Counted from the stretch's first letter, positions 1 to 8,590 are shown. The stretch: DNA of 64,000 nt from Streptomyces chryseus (GCF_014650755.1 NZ_BMVO01000013.1:1-64000), one strand, 5' to 3'. The notes: generated by a model not told the origin, from the letters alone. Made by a program: numbers and translations.

Positions 1-11
1 TCATTGTGGGA

Positions 12-41
12 AAGCCCCGCACCTTATGGTGCGGGGCTTTT
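12..41 (+). terminator. Intrinsic terminator of the upstream gene
   Basis: A perfect 12-bp stem (12-23 with 28-39) closes a TTAT loop and runs into a T-rich tail. This is a textbook factor-independent terminator. It probably ends whatever lies left of the window and insulates the phosphatidyltransferase gene at 144. Confidence 0.85.
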
Positions 42-143
42 CTGCGTTCCCGGGCCGGCCCTGGACCCCTGTGTGCCCAGTGGCCTTGGCTGAGGGTAGG
101 GTCGGGGGCGCATCATCGGCACGTTCCCTCAGGAGGCCCCCGG

Positions 144-752
144 GTGGAGGTTCAGGAGACCCGCGTTCAGACGGACCGGGTACTCACCATCCCGAACATC
201 CTCAGCATGGCTCGCCTCGCCGGCGTGCCACTGTTCCTGTGGCTGATTCTCCTGCCCGTGTTCGGTGGGCCCAAGAGCGACGGCTGGGCATTGCTGGTGC
301 TGATGCTCAGTGGCATCAGCGACTATCTCGACGGTAAGCTCGCCCGCCGCTGGAATCAGATCAGCAAGCTCGGGCGGCTGCTCGACCCCGCTGCCGACCG
401 GCTGTACATCCTTTCCACGCTGCTCGGCCTCACCTGGCGCGAGATCCTGCCTCTGTGGCTCACCGCCGCACTGTTGGCACGCGAGCTGATGCTGCTGGTC
501 ATGGTGGGCATCCTCCGTAAGCACGGCTATCCGCCGCCGCAGGTGAACTTCCTCGGGAAGGCCGCCACCTTCAACCTGATGTACGCCTTCCCGTTGCTGC
601 TTCTCAGTGACGGAAACGGCTGGCTGCCGTCACTGGCTGCTATTTTCGGATGGGCGTTCGCCGGATGGGGTACAACTCTGTATTGGTGGGCAGGAATCCT
701 TTACGTGGTCCAGGTCCGCCGGCTGGTGAAGGCGGAGACCACGGCCGATTGA
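144..752 (+). CDS. CDP-alcohol phosphatidyltransferase family protein (PgsA2-like)
   Basis: A 202-residue integral membrane enzyme of the CDP-alcohol phosphotransferase family, which moves a phosphatidyl group from CDP-diacylglycerol to an alcohol acceptor. The family signature DxxDG(x)2AR(x)8G(x)3D(x)3D is complete at residues 60-85, so it should be active. Several hydrophobic segments follow. I chose GTG 144 because an AGGAGG box sits at 131-136, 7 nt upstream; the open frame extends to position 6 but the extra part reads through the terminator and has no such signal. Its place before the DUF881 trio and the FHA gene matches mycobacterial pgsA2, whose acceptor alcohol is not settled, so I do not name a substrate. 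Confidence 0.9.
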   Translation: MEVQETRVQTDRVLTIPNILSMARLAGVPLFLWLILLPVFGGPKSDGWALLVLMLSGISDYLDGKLARRWNQISKLGRLLDPAADRLYILSTLLGLTWREILPLWLTAALLARELMLLVMVGILRKHGYPPPQVNFLGKAATFNLMYAFPLLLLSDGNGWLPSLAAIFGWAFAGWGTTLYWWAGILYVVQVRRLVKAETTAD

Positions 753-862
753 GCCTGTTCGATTGCGGCGCTGTCAGCGCCGGATTGTCTGCGCACAATG
801 CCTCTGTCCCGGACGGGTGAAGTCGGCTAGACCGTCGTCTCTTCGAGGAGGACTTTCCCGAC

Positions 863-3358
863 ATGAAGGCCGTCGTGATGGCTGGTGGCGAAGGCACGCG
901 CCTTCGCCCCATGACCTCGAGCATGCCCAAGCCGCTCCTGCCGGTCGCGAATCGGCCGATCATGGAGCATGTGCTGCGGCTGCTCAAGCGGCATGGGCTC
1001 AGTGAAACCGTCGTAACCGTGCAGTTTCTGGCCTCGCTCGTCAAGAACTACTTCGGTGACGGCGAAGAGCTCGGAATGGAGCTCACCTATGCCAATGAGG
1101 AGAAGCCACTCGGCACTGCGGGCAGCGTGAAGAACGCCGAGGAAGCGCTGAAGGACGATGCCTTCCTCGTCATCTCCGGCGATGCCCTCACCGACTTCGA
1201 CCTCACCGACCTGATCAGATTCCACAAGGAGAAGGGCGCACTGGTCACGGTGTGCCTGACCCGGGTGCCGAACCCTCTGGAGTTCGGCATCACGATCGTG
1301 GACGAGGCGGGAAAGGTCGAGCGGTTCCTGGAGAAGCCCACGTGGGGGCAGGTCTTCTCGGACACCGTGAACACGGGCATCTACGTCATGGAGCCCGAGG
1401 TCTTCGACTACGTCGAGGCGGACGTATCCGTCGACTGGTCCGGTGACGTCTTCCCTCAGCTGATGAAGGAAGGCAAGCCCATCTACGGCTACATCGCCGA
1501 GGGCTACTGGGAGGACGTCGGCACCCACGAGAGTTACGTCAAGGCGCAGGCCGACGTACTCGAGGGCAAGGTCGACGTCGATCTGGACGGCTTCGAGATC
1601 TCTCCCGGTGTGTGGGTGGCCGAGGGCGCGGAGGTGCATCCGGACGCGGTGCTCCGCGGGCCGCTCTACATCGGCGACTACGCCAAGATCGAGGCCGGTG
1701 TGGAGCTCCGCGAGCACACCGTCGTGGGGTCGAACGTCGTCGTCAAGAGCGGGGCGTTCCTCCACCGCGCTGTCGTGCACGACAACGTCTACATCGGCCA
1801 GCACAGCAATCTGCGTGGCTGCGTGATCGGCAAGAACACCGACATCATGCGGGCCGCGCGGATCGAGGACGGCGCCGTCATCGGCGACGAGTGCCTCGTC
1901 GGTGAGGAATCGATTGTTCAGGGCAATGTGCGGGTCTACCCGTTCAAGACCGTCGAGGCCGGAGCGTTCGTCAATACGTCCGTGATCTGGGAGTCACGGG
2001 GGCAGGCGCACCTCTTCGGGGCCCGCGGGGTCTCCGGGATCCTGAACGTGGAGATCACTCCCGAGCTGGCGGTACGCCTCGCCGGCGCGTATGCCACCAC
2101 GCTCAAGAAGGGGGCGACGGTCACCACCGCCCGTGACCACTCGCGTGGTGCGCGAGCGCTGAAGCGGGCCGTCATCTCGGCGCTCCAGACGAGCGCCATC
2201 GACGTACGCGACCTGGAGAACGTGCCGCTTCCCGTGGCACGTCAGCAGACGGCGCGAGGCAGCGCCGGCGGCATCATGATCCGTACGACTCCCGGTGTGC
2301 CGGACTCGGTCGACATCATGTTCTTCGACGAGCGGGGCGCCGACCTGTCGCAGGCCGGGCAGCGCAAGCTGGACCGGGTGTTCGCGCGACAGGAGTACCG
2401 GCGGGCCTTCCCGGGCGAGATCGGAGATCTGCACTTCCCGGCCAGCGTCTTCGACTCCTACACGGGGTCGCTGTTGCGGAACCTGGATGTCACGGGGATC
2501 GCCGACGCCGGGCTCAAGGTCGTCGTCGACGCGTCGAACGGAAGCGCCGGTCTCGTGCTGCCCAGCCTGCTCGGGCGGCTGGGTGTCGACGCACTGACGA
2601 TCAATCCGGGTCTTGACGAGTCCAGGCCCACCGAGACGAGCGACTCCCGGCGATCCGGTCTGGTGCGGCTGGGGGAGATCGTCGCCTCGGCGCGGGCGGC
2701 CTTCGGCGTGCGGTTCGACCCGGTCGGTGAGCGGCTGTCGCTCGTGGACGAGCGCGGACGGATCATCGAGGACGACCGGGCGCTGCTGGTGATGCTCGAC
2801 CTCGTGGCGGCCGAACGTCGCAGTGGCCGGGTCGCGCTGCCGGTGACCACGACCAGGATCGCCGAGCAGGTCGCCGCGTACCACGGAACGCAGGTGGAGT
2901 GGACGACCACCTCGCCGGACGACCTGACGCGGGTCGGCCGCGAGGAGTCCACGATCTTCGGTGGCGACGGGCGCGGCGGCTTCATCATTCCGGAGTTCAG
3001 CAGCGTCTTCGACGGCGCCGCCGCCTTCGTGCGGTTGATCGGGCTGGTGGCCAGGACACAGCTCACTTTGAGCCAGATCGACGCGCGGATACCGCGAGCC
3101 CATGTCCTCAAGCGGGATCTGGCCACGCCGTGGGCCGTGAAGGGACTCGTGATGCGCCGCGTGGTCGAGGCCGCAGGAGACCGGTTCGTGGACACCACGG
3201 ACGGTGTGCGCGTGGTCGAGGCGGACGGGCGATGGGTGATGGTGCTGCCCGACCCCGCGGAGGCCGTCACCCATTTGTGGGCGGAAGGGCCCGACGACGA
3301 TTCGGCCCAGGCGCTCCTCGACGAGTGGTCGGCGGTCGTGGACAGCGCAGGTCACTGA
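863..3358 (+). CDS. Sugar-1-phosphate nucleotidyltransferase fused to a degenerate phosphomannomutase domain
   Basis: 831 residues in three parts. Residues 1-240 are a nucleotidyltransferase with the GGEGTRLRP pyrophosphorylase loop and a K-P-L-L-P motif, typical of mannose-1-phosphate guanylyltransferases. Residues about 245-370 are left-handed beta-helix hexapeptide repeats. Residues about 380-831 follow the phosphohexomutase fold, but its catalytic motifs are gone: the TASHNP serine loop reads TTPGVP, the DGDGDR metal loop reads FDPVGER, and the GEESGH-type sugar loop reads GGDGRGG. I infer GDP-sugar synthesis by the first domain and a structural or regulatory role for the last. The ATG has a GAGGAGGA box at 845-852. 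A 17-bp hairpin lies downstream. Confidence 0.85.
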   Translation: MKAVVMAGGEGTRLRPMTSSMPKPLLPVANRPIMEHVLRLLKRHGLSETVVTVQFLASLVKNYFGDGEELGMELTYANEEKPLGTAGSVKNAEEALKDDAFLVISGDALTDFDLTDLIRFHKEKGALVTVCLTRVPNPLEFGITIVDEAGKVERFLEKPTWGQVFSDTVNTGIYVMEPEVFDYVEADVSVDWSGDVFPQLMKEGKPIYGYIAEGYWEDVGTHESYVKAQADVLEGKVDVDLDGFEISPGVWVAEGAEVHPDAVLRGPLYIGDYAKIEAGVELREHTVVGSNVVVKSGAFLHRAVVHDNVYIGQHSNLRGCVIGKNTDIMRAARIEDGAVIGDECLVGEESIVQGNVRVYPFKTVEAGAFVNTSVIWESRGQAHLFGARGVSGILNVEITPELAVRLAGAYATTLKKGATVTTARDHSRGARALKRAVISALQTSAIDVRDLENVPLPVARQQTARGSAGGIMIRTTPGVPDSVDIMFFDERGADLSQAGQRKLDRVFARQEYRRAFPGEIGDLHFPASVFDSYTGSLLRNLDVTGIADAGLKVVVDASNGSAGLVLPSLLGRLGVDALTINPGLDESRPTETSDSRRSGLVRLGEIVASARAAFGVRFDPVGERLSLVDERGRIIEDDRALLVMLDLVAAERRSGRVALPVTTTRIAEQVAAYHGTQVEWTTTSPDDLTRVGREESTIFGGDGRGGFIIPEFSSVFDGAAAFVRLIGLVARTQLTLSQIDARIPRAHVLKRDLATPWAVKGLVMRRVVEAAGDRFVDTTDGVRVVEADGRWVMVLPDPAEAVTHLWAEGPDDDSAQALLDEWSAVVDSAGH

Positions 3359-3366
3359 CGCGTGAG

Positions 3367-3408
3367 CGGTGTGCCGGACGGCGATGGAGAACGCCGTCCG
3401 GCACACCG
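3367..3408 (+). terminator. Hairpin terminator after the nucleotidyltransferase gene
   Basis: A perfect 17-bp inverted repeat (3367-3383 with 3392-3408) encloses an 8-nt loop. There is no U tract, as is common for Streptomyces terminators. It suggests that the DUF881 trio downstream has its own promoter. Confidence 0.75.
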
Positions 3409-3455
3409 GTGGGGCCATTCGGCGGTAGCCGCCACGGCGTGCGACGATGTGCGGC

Positions 3456-4376
3456 ATGTCGCAGCAGTCCCCTGATCGGAGTACGTCTCCGCCACCCCGG
3501 CGCCCCGACGCGTCCATGTCGCTGCTGACCAATGTCATGGACCACAGCCTCGACGACGGGTACGCGGAAGCGACCGCTCGCAGGCAGGCCGACGGCAGCG
3601 CGGGGATGCCGCGCACGCTGCGCGCGAAGCTCGGACTGGCGGCCGGCCTGGTGCTGGCCGCCCTGGTCGTGACGGTGGGTGCGGCGCAGGCGCGTATAGA
3701 GGCGCCGGTGATCGCCAAGGAGCGCGAGGAGCTCATCGACCGGGTGGAGGCGGAGACCTCCGCGGCGGACGAACTGGAGCGCGGCGTCGACCGGCTCCGG
3801 GCGGAAGTGGGAGAGCGGCAGCGCAAGGCGCTGCAGGAGCACGGCGGGGACCAGGGCGGGCTCGTGGCGCTGCTGTCCGGTGCCACGGCGGTGCAGGGGC
3901 GGGGTGTGAAGCTCGTCGTTGACGACGCCAAGGACACCGAAGAGGGCGGTGGCGGGCCGCGGGAGAGCACCAGTTTCTCCGACACCGGCCGGCTGCGGGA
4001 CCGGGACATGCAGCGGATCGTCAACGGGCTGTGGTCCTCGGGCGCCGAAGCGGTGGCCATCAACGGGCAGCGGCTGACGTCCCTGTCGGCGATCCGGGCG
4101 GCGGGCGACGCCATACTGGTCGACAACAGGCCGCTGGTGCCGCCGTACACGGTGCTGGCGGTGGGGGACGGGCAGCGGCTGAGCACCGCTTTTCAGGACA
4201 GCGCCGACGGCCAGTACCTGCATGTCCTGCAGGAGAGCTACGGCATCAGGACCAGCATTTCCGCTCAGGAACGGGTCCGGCTGCCCGCCGCGCCGAGCCT
4301 GATCGTACGTACAGCAGAGCCGCTGGTCGCGGGTTCCGGGCAGGCCGCGGCCAATTCAGGGAAGGGCACATCGTGA
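3456..4376 (+). CDS. DUF881 family membrane-anchored protein
   Basis: 306 residues: a cytoplasmic N-terminus of about 60 residues, one transmembrane helix (roughly residues 60-80), a short coiled coil rich in E and R, then the DUF881 domain outside the membrane. Function is unknown. Homologues are paired with a small basic membrane protein in firmicutes and actinobacteria, often near division genes. The frame opens at ATG 3447; I prefer ATG 3456 because a GACGAT box lies 7 nt before it, the leaderless pattern seen throughout this window. The stop overlaps the next start (GTGA), so the two are translationally coupled. Confidence 0.8.
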   Translation: MSQQSPDRSTSPPPRRPDASMSLLTNVMDHSLDDGYAEATARRQADGSAGMPRTLRAKLGLAAGLVLAALVVTVGAAQARIEAPVIAKEREELIDRVEAETSAADELERGVDRLRAEVGERQRKALQEHGGDQGGLVALLSGATAVQGRGVKLVVDDAKDTEEGGGGPRESTSFSDTGRLRDRDMQRIVNGLWSSGAEAVAINGQRLTSLSAIRAAGDAILVDNRPLVPPYTVLAVGDGQRLSTAFQDSADGQYLHVLQESYGIRTSISAQERVRLPAAPSLIVRTAEPLVAGSGQAAANSGKGTS

Positions 4377-4705
4377 TCGCCGTACTGGGCCTCGTCGTGG
4401 GAGTCGTGGTCGGACTGTTGGTCCGGCCCGAGGTGCCGGCGGTGGTCGAGCCGTATCTGCCGATCGCTGTCGTCGCGGCGCTCGACGCGGTCTTCGGTGG
4501 CCTGCGGGCCATGCTCGACGGCATCTTCGTCGACAAGGTCTTCGTGGTCTCTTTCCTCTCCAATGTCGTGGTGGCGGCCCTGATCGTGTTCCTGGGTGAC
4601 AAGTTGGGCGTCGGCGCACAGCTCTCCACGGGTGTGGTCGTGGTGTTCGGCATCCGGATCTTCTCCAACGCGGCGGCGATTCGCCGTCACGTTTTCCGGG
4701 CGTGA
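4373..4705 (+). CDS. Small basic protein, DUF1290 family
   Basis: 110 residues with about three hydrophobic helices and a basic C-terminus, matching the small basic protein (Sbp/DUF1290) family. GTG 4373 overlaps the preceding stop by GTGA and has a GGGAAGGG box just upstream. Its own stop overlaps the next gene in the same way. The DUF881-DUF1290-DUF881 order is conserved in actinobacteria, suggesting that the three form a membrane complex; that is inference from linkage. Confidence 0.85.
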   Translation: MIAVLGLVVGVVVGLLVRPEVPAVVEPYLPIAVVAALDAVFGGLRAMLDGIFVDKVFVVSFLSNVVVAALIVFLGDKLGVGAQLSTGVVVVFGIRIFSNAAAIRRHVFRA

Positions 4706-5520
4706 GGCAGATGAGTACAGAGGACAACCCCACCCCTCGGCCCGACCGCGACGAGGAAGAGGCCCAGGTTCCGGCTCAGGAGTGGGTCGCGCAGCGGCCG
4801 GCGACGGGGCGTCAGAGACTGCGCGCGGGGCTCTGGCCGCCGCGGGTCACACGGGCGCAGCTGATCGTGGCGCTGCTGCTCTTCGTGCTCGGGCTCGGGC
4901 TGGCCATCCAGGTCCGGTCGAACAGTGACGACAGCGCGCTGCGGGGAGCCCGGCAGGAGGACCTCGTGCGCATCCTCGACGAGCTGGACGACCGTACGCA
5001 GCGGCTCGAGGACGAGAAGCAGGAGCTCGACGACCAGAAGACCGAGCTGGAGAACAGCTCGGACCAGGCGGAAGAGGCGCGCAAGCAGACGCTGGAGAAG
5101 GAACGTCAGTTGGGTGTGCTGGCGGGCACGGTGGCGGCGCAGGGGCCGGGAATCACGTTGACGATCACGGATCCGCACTCCACGGTGGAGGCGGACATGC
5201 TGCTGGACGCGATCCAGGAACTGCGCGCGGCGGGTGCTGAGGCGATCCAGATCAACGACGTCCGGGTGGTCGCGGACACCTACTTCCTCGACAGCGGCGG
5301 CGGTGTGCAGGTGGACGGGAAGAAGGTCACCGCGCCGTACCGCTTCGAGGTGATCGGGAAGCCGCAGGATCTGGAGCCGGCGCTCAACATCCCCGGCGGC
5401 GTCGTCCAGACGCTGGAGGAGGAGCGGGCCGTCGTGACCGTGACGCGCTCGCAGAAGATCGTTGTGGACGCCTTGCGACCGGCGAAGCAGCCTGACTACG
5501 CTCAGTCGTCACCGCGGTGA
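4702..5520 (+). CDS. DUF881 family membrane-anchored protein (second copy)
   Basis: 272 residues. A charged N-terminus, one transmembrane segment (roughly residues 52-72), a strongly predicted coiled coil full of E, D, R and Q (about residues 80-140), and a DUF881 domain. GTG 4702 overlaps the DUF1290 stop (GTGA); ATG 4711 is an alternative that would give a protein 3 residues shorter, with a GAGG placed rather close to it. It is the last gene of the coupled trio; 190 bp separate it from the FHA gene. The extracellular coiled coil fits a scaffold or partner-binding role, but no function is established. Confidence 0.8.
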   Translation: MRQMSTEDNPTPRPDRDEEEAQVPAQEWVAQRPATGRQRLRAGLWPPRVTRAQLIVALLLFVLGLGLAIQVRSNSDDSALRGARQEDLVRILDELDDRTQRLEDEKQELDDQKTELENSSDQAEEARKQTLEKERQLGVLAGTVAAQGPGITLTITDPHSTVEADMLLDAIQELRAAGAEAIQINDVRVVADTYFLDSGGGVQVDGKKVTAPYRFEVIGKPQDLEPALNIPGGVVQTLEEERAVVTVTRSQKIVVDALRPAKQPDYAQSSPR

Positions 5521-5710
5521 GGCGGGGGCGCATGGGGGCACGGGGACAAGGGCATGAGGTTGCGGGGGGTCGGCGCACCGAAGGCGTGGTGCGTGGTGGA
5601 AACTGTTTGGCGGATACGGACGTTGTGAAGATGTCCGGTTCGGCAGGTGTGTTCATTCAGGGTTCGTCCTGCCCCACGGGCGGGTCTGTTTCAGTCAAGG
5701 GGAATCGCCC

Positions 5711-6514
5711 GTGAAGTTGTTTGCGAAGTTGTTCGGCAAGAGTGCACGCGAGGACGGTACGAACGGCACCGCCCGTCACCGCGCGCCGCGTGGTGGAGAA
5801 GCGGAGGAGCAGGGTGGCGAGCGTCCGCTCTTCCGGGACGAGATCACTGGTCCGGGCGGTGACATTTCGGGCGGACCGGGCGCGTCGTCTGTTGACCCCG
5901 CTGGTCCCGGCCGCATAGGTTTCGGGGAATCAGCCCATGCCCCGCAGGGGCAGCCGCGGCAGGAGGATCCGTCCATGTCGGCCTTGCCGGTTTGTACGAG
6001 GTGCGGGCACCGCAATGCCGAGGCCAGCCGCTTCTGTTCCAACTGTGGAGCGCCGCTGCGGGCCGGGGCGGCCGCGGAGCGTCCCTCGGAGACGACCTCG
6101 ACGATCTCCATCTCCGGTCTCGAGGCGTACGAGGCAGAGGTGACGGGACAGACCGCCGCTCCCTCGCTCTCCCCGGAGGCCCAGGCGGCCGTCGACGCCC
6201 TTCCGCTGGGAGCGGCGCTGCTGGTGGTGCGACGCGGTCCGAACTCGGGCAGCCGCTTCCTTCTGGACGGCGAGCTGACCACGGCCGGCAGGCACCCGCA
6301 GAGCGACATCTTCCTCGACGACGTGACCGTCTCGCGTCGCCATGTGGAGTTCCGCAGGGGTGCGGACGGCGGTTTCACCGTCTCGGACGTCGGCAGTCTC
6401 AACGGCACCTACGTCAACCGCGAGCGGATCGACTCGGTCCCGCTGGCGAACGGCGACGAGGTGCAGATCGGTAAGTACCGGCTGGTCTTCTACGCGAGCC
6501 AGCGGGCCATCTGA
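5711..6514 (+). CDS. garA: FHA-domain metabolic regulator, GarA/OdhI type, with zinc ribbon
   Basis: 267 residues. Residues 95-112 form a CxxC-x10-CxxC zinc ribbon. Residues 127-130 are ETTS, the motif phosphorylated by Ser/Thr kinases in mycobacterial GarA. Residues about 175-262 are the FHA domain with the conserved GRHP, SRRH and SLNGTYVN motifs. In mycobacteria and corynebacteria this protein binds 2-oxoglutarate dehydrogenase and glutamate dehydrogenase when unphosphorylated, and phosphorylation makes the FHA domain bind its own tail. The same role is inferred here from near identity over the FHA domain. GTG 5711 has an AAGGGGA box; an in-frame ATG at 5975 (residue 89) has a better AGGAGG box at 5961-5966 and would give a shorter form starting just before the zinc ribbon. 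Confidence 0.88.
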   Translation: MKLFAKLFGKSAREDGTNGTARHRAPRGGEAEEQGGERPLFRDEITGPGGDISGGPGASSVDPAGPGRIGFGESAHAPQGQPRQEDPSMSALPVCTRCGHRNAEASRFCSNCGAPLRAGAAAERPSETTSTISISGLEAYEAEVTGQTAAPSLSPEAQAAVDALPLGAALLVVRRGPNSGSRFLLDGELTTAGRHPQSDIFLDDVTVSRRHVEFRRGADGGFTVSDVGSLNGTYVNRERIDSVPLANGDEVQIGKYRLVFYASQRAI

Positions 6515-6531
6515 CCCGTACGGGAAGGTCC

Positions 6532-7275
6532 ATGCAGCGAACACCGACGGGCGGTGCCGGAAACGGCACCGCCACCGCGGGCGACCGGCTGGTGAGTATT
6601 GGCACCGTGCTGAACCTGCTGCGTGACGAGTTTCCCGAGGTCACCATCTCCAAGATCCGGTTCCTGGAGACCGAGGGGCTCGTCGAACCGCAGCGGACCG
6701 CTTCCGGGTACCGCAAGTTCAGCCCCGGCCATGTCGAGCGGCTGGCCCAGGTGCTGCGCATGCAGCGCGACCACTATCTGCCGCTCAAGGTCATCCGCGA
6801 GCACCTCGACGCTCTGGAGCGCGGTGAGCAGGTACGGCTGCCCGCGGCCGGCGGTTCCGGCGAACCGCAGGACGGTGCGCCGGACAGCGGTGCGGACCGC
6901 CCGACCGCGGCCAGGATCGGGCGGGAGGAGCTCCTGGCGGCCGCCGAGGCGGGCGAGGAGGAGCTCGAGCTCTGGGAGTCGTACGGACTGATCTCGCCCC
7001 TGCCGGGCGGCGGCTACGACGCCGAGGTTGTCACGGTGGCCAAGCTCGTCGCCGAATTCGGGCGGTTCGGTCTGGAACCGCGGCATCTGCGCGCCGTGAA
7101 AGCGGCGGCCGACCGCGAGGCCGACCTCGTCGAACAGGTCGTCGCGCCCCTGCGCCGGCACCGGAACCCGCAGACCAGAGCCCATGCGGAGGCCACGGCC
7201 AAAGAGCTCGCGGAGCTGTCCGTCAGACTCCATTCGGCCCTCATTCAGGCAGCACTCGGCGTGCGGCTGCACTGA
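6532..7275 (+). CDS. ftsR: MerR-family regulator, FtsR-like
   Basis: 247 residues with an N-terminal MerR winged helix (about residues 22-95) and a C-terminal helical domain, but no metal-binding cysteines. It lies directly after the garA-like gene, as Rv1828 and corynebacterial FtsR do; FtsR activates ftsZ in Corynebacterium. A GGGAAGG box precedes ATG 6532. The gap to the FHA gene is 17 bp, so the two are probably co-transcribed. The gene symbol rests on synteny and domain layout, not on a tested function. Confidence 0.8.
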   Translation: MQRTPTGGAGNGTATAGDRLVSIGTVLNLLRDEFPEVTISKIRFLETEGLVEPQRTASGYRKFSPGHVERLAQVLRMQRDHYLPLKVIREHLDALERGEQVRLPAAGGSGEPQDGAPDSGADRPTAARIGREELLAAAEAGEEELELWESYGLISPLPGGGYDAEVVTVAKLVAEFGRFGLEPRHLRAVKAAADREADLVEQVVAPLRRHRNPQTRAHAEATAKELAELSVRLHSALIQAALGVRLH

Positions 7276-7316
7276 GCTCGGGGGATCCCGACTACCCAAA
7301 CCTGCCAGGCACGTCC

Positions 7317-7322
7317 TAGGGT
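7317..7322 (+). promoter_or_regulatory. -10 box for leaderless DUF151 transcript
   Basis: TAGGGT sits 6 nt before GTG 7329 and no ribosome-binding site is present, the usual layout of leaderless mRNAs in Streptomyces. No good -35 is visible. Confidence 0.5.
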
Positions 7323-7328
7323 TGCTGT

Positions 7329-7802
7329 GTGAACGAGCTCGACGTCGTAGGTGTCCGGGTAGAAATGCCCTCGAACCAGCCGATCGTGCTCCTGCGTGAA
7401 GTGGGGGGCGATCGGTACCTCCCCATCTGGATCGGGCCGGGAGAGGCGACCGCGATCGCCTTCGCCCAGCAGGGGATGGCCCCTGCCAGGCCGCTGACCC
7501 ACGACCTCTTCAAGGATGTACTGGAAGCGGTCGGCCAGGAGCTCACCGAAGTCCGCATCACCGACCTGCGGGAAGGGGTCTTCTACGCCGAGCTGGTCTT
7601 CGCCAGCGGAGTCGAAGTGAGTGCCAGGCCGTCCGACGCCATAGCGCTGGCGCTGCGCACCGGAACGCCGATCTACGGCAGCGACGGGGTGCTGGACGAC
7701 GCGGGTATCGCGATTCCCGACGAGCAGGAGGACGAGGTGGAGAAGTTCCGCGAGTTCCTCGACCAGATCTCTCCCGAGGATTTCGGGACCAACAGTCAGT
7801 GA
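7329..7802 (+). CDS. DUF151 family protein (bifunctional nuclease family)
   Basis: 157 residues covering the whole DUF151 domain, including the PSDAIALALR stretch and an acidic C-terminus. Plant members were reported as dual nucleases; bacterial function is unproven. Position between two MerR genes equals Rv1829 in Mycobacterium tuberculosis. The transcript seems leaderless from the -10 box at 7317. The fixed gene order over long evolutionary distance suggests a link with the flanking regulators or with GarA. Confidence 0.85.
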   Translation: MNELDVVGVRVEMPSNQPIVLLREVGGDRYLPIWIGPGEATAIAFAQQGMAPARPLTHDLFKDVLEAVGQELTEVRITDLREGVFYAELVFASGVEVSARPSDAIALALRTGTPIYGSDGVLDDAGIAIPDEQEDEVEKFREFLDQISPEDFGTNSQ

Positions 7803-7910
7803 GCCGCGCACCCGGCACTGTCCGCGCATTCGAGTAGCCTTTCCCCGAACCGAGGCACGGGAAACCACTCTCAGGGTGATTATCACTCGGCGTGCCGAGT
7901 GTGGCGATCG

Positions 7911-7939
7911 TTGACGCACCCCGGGTGACTGCCTACCGT
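7911..7939 (+). promoter_or_regulatory. Vegetative promoter for the second MerR gene
   Basis: TTGACG (7911-7916), 17 nt, TACCGT (7934-7939): a near-consensus housekeeping sigma promoter, ending 30 nt before GTG 7970. It lies inside the longer open frame that begins at 7892, so that extension is very unlikely to be translated. Confidence 0.75.
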
Positions 7940-7969
7940 CGACAGGGCAGGTCAAGGACGGAGGTCGGC

Positions 7970-8590
7970 GTGAGAAGCAGCGGCGACGGTACGGTGGCGG
8001 GCGGGCCGTATCCGCTTCACGGCAGTGCGGTCGACCCTCTGGCGGGGCGGCAGGGCGTGTCTTCGGCCATGGGCCGGACGACGGAGGCCGACAGCACGGA
8101 GAGCATCGGGTACCGGGGGCCGACCGCGTGTGCGGCAGCCGGGATCACGTACCGGCAGCTCGACTACTGGGCGCGTACGGGACTGGTGGAGCCGAGCGTC
8201 AGGCCCGCGTACGGGTCCGGCACGCAGCGCCTCTACAGCTTTCGCGACGTCGTCGTCCTCAAGATCGTCAAGCGCTTCCTGGACACGGGTGTCGCGCTGC
8301 AGAACATCCGCGCCGCCGTCCAGCATCTGCGCGCCCGAGGATTCCAGGACCTGGAGCGCATGACGCTGATGAGCGACGGCGCCACCGTGTACGAGTGCTC
8401 CTCGCCCGACGAGGTCGTCGAGCTGCTCCAAGGGGGCCAGGGCGTCTTCGGGATCGCCGTGGGCGTGGTCTGGCGTGATGTGGAGAGCGCGCTCTCCCAG
8501 CTGCACGGCGAGCGCGTCGACACGGGCGAGACGCTGGTCGGGCACAACCCCACCGACGAGCTGGCCCGGCGCCGCAACAAGGCCGGCTGA
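7970..8590 (+). CDS. MerR-family transcriptional regulator
   Basis: 206 residues. A MerR winged helix occupies about residues 40-115, including the GITYRQLDYWARTGLV recognition region, followed by a dimerisation helix and a small C-terminal domain. Syntenic with Rv1830 of M. tuberculosis, which affects growth and cell-cycle behaviour. GTG 7970 is chosen because GGAGG lies at 7960-7964 and the promoter at 7911-7939 is upstream. No effector-binding cysteines are seen. Confidence 0.82.
   Translation: MRSSGDGTVAGGPYPLHGSAVDPLAGRQGVSSAMGRTTEADSTESIGYRGPTACAAAGITYRQLDYWARTGLVEPSVRPAYGSGTQRLYSFRDVVVLKIVKRFLDTGVALQNIRAAVQHLRARGFQDLERMTLMSDGATVYECSSPDEVVELLQGGQGVFGIAVGVVWRDVESALSQLHGERVDTGETLVGHNPTDELARRRNKAG

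Noticed and set aside
771..793. CTGTCAGCG followed 8 nt later by TCTGCG, resembling a fifth damage promoter, before the nucleotidyltransferase gene
   Set aside because: The GTG end of the core is GCG and the -10 lacks both the A and the final T, so it is a chance partial match.
5517..5714. Short plus-strand frame between the DUF881 gene and garA
   Set aside because: No ribosome site, no family resemblance, and atypical codon use; treated as spacer.
7892..7969. N-terminal extension of the second MerR protein from GTG 7892
   Set aside because: It contains the TTGACG-17-TACCGT promoter and lacks a ribosome site; GTG 7970 has GGAGG.
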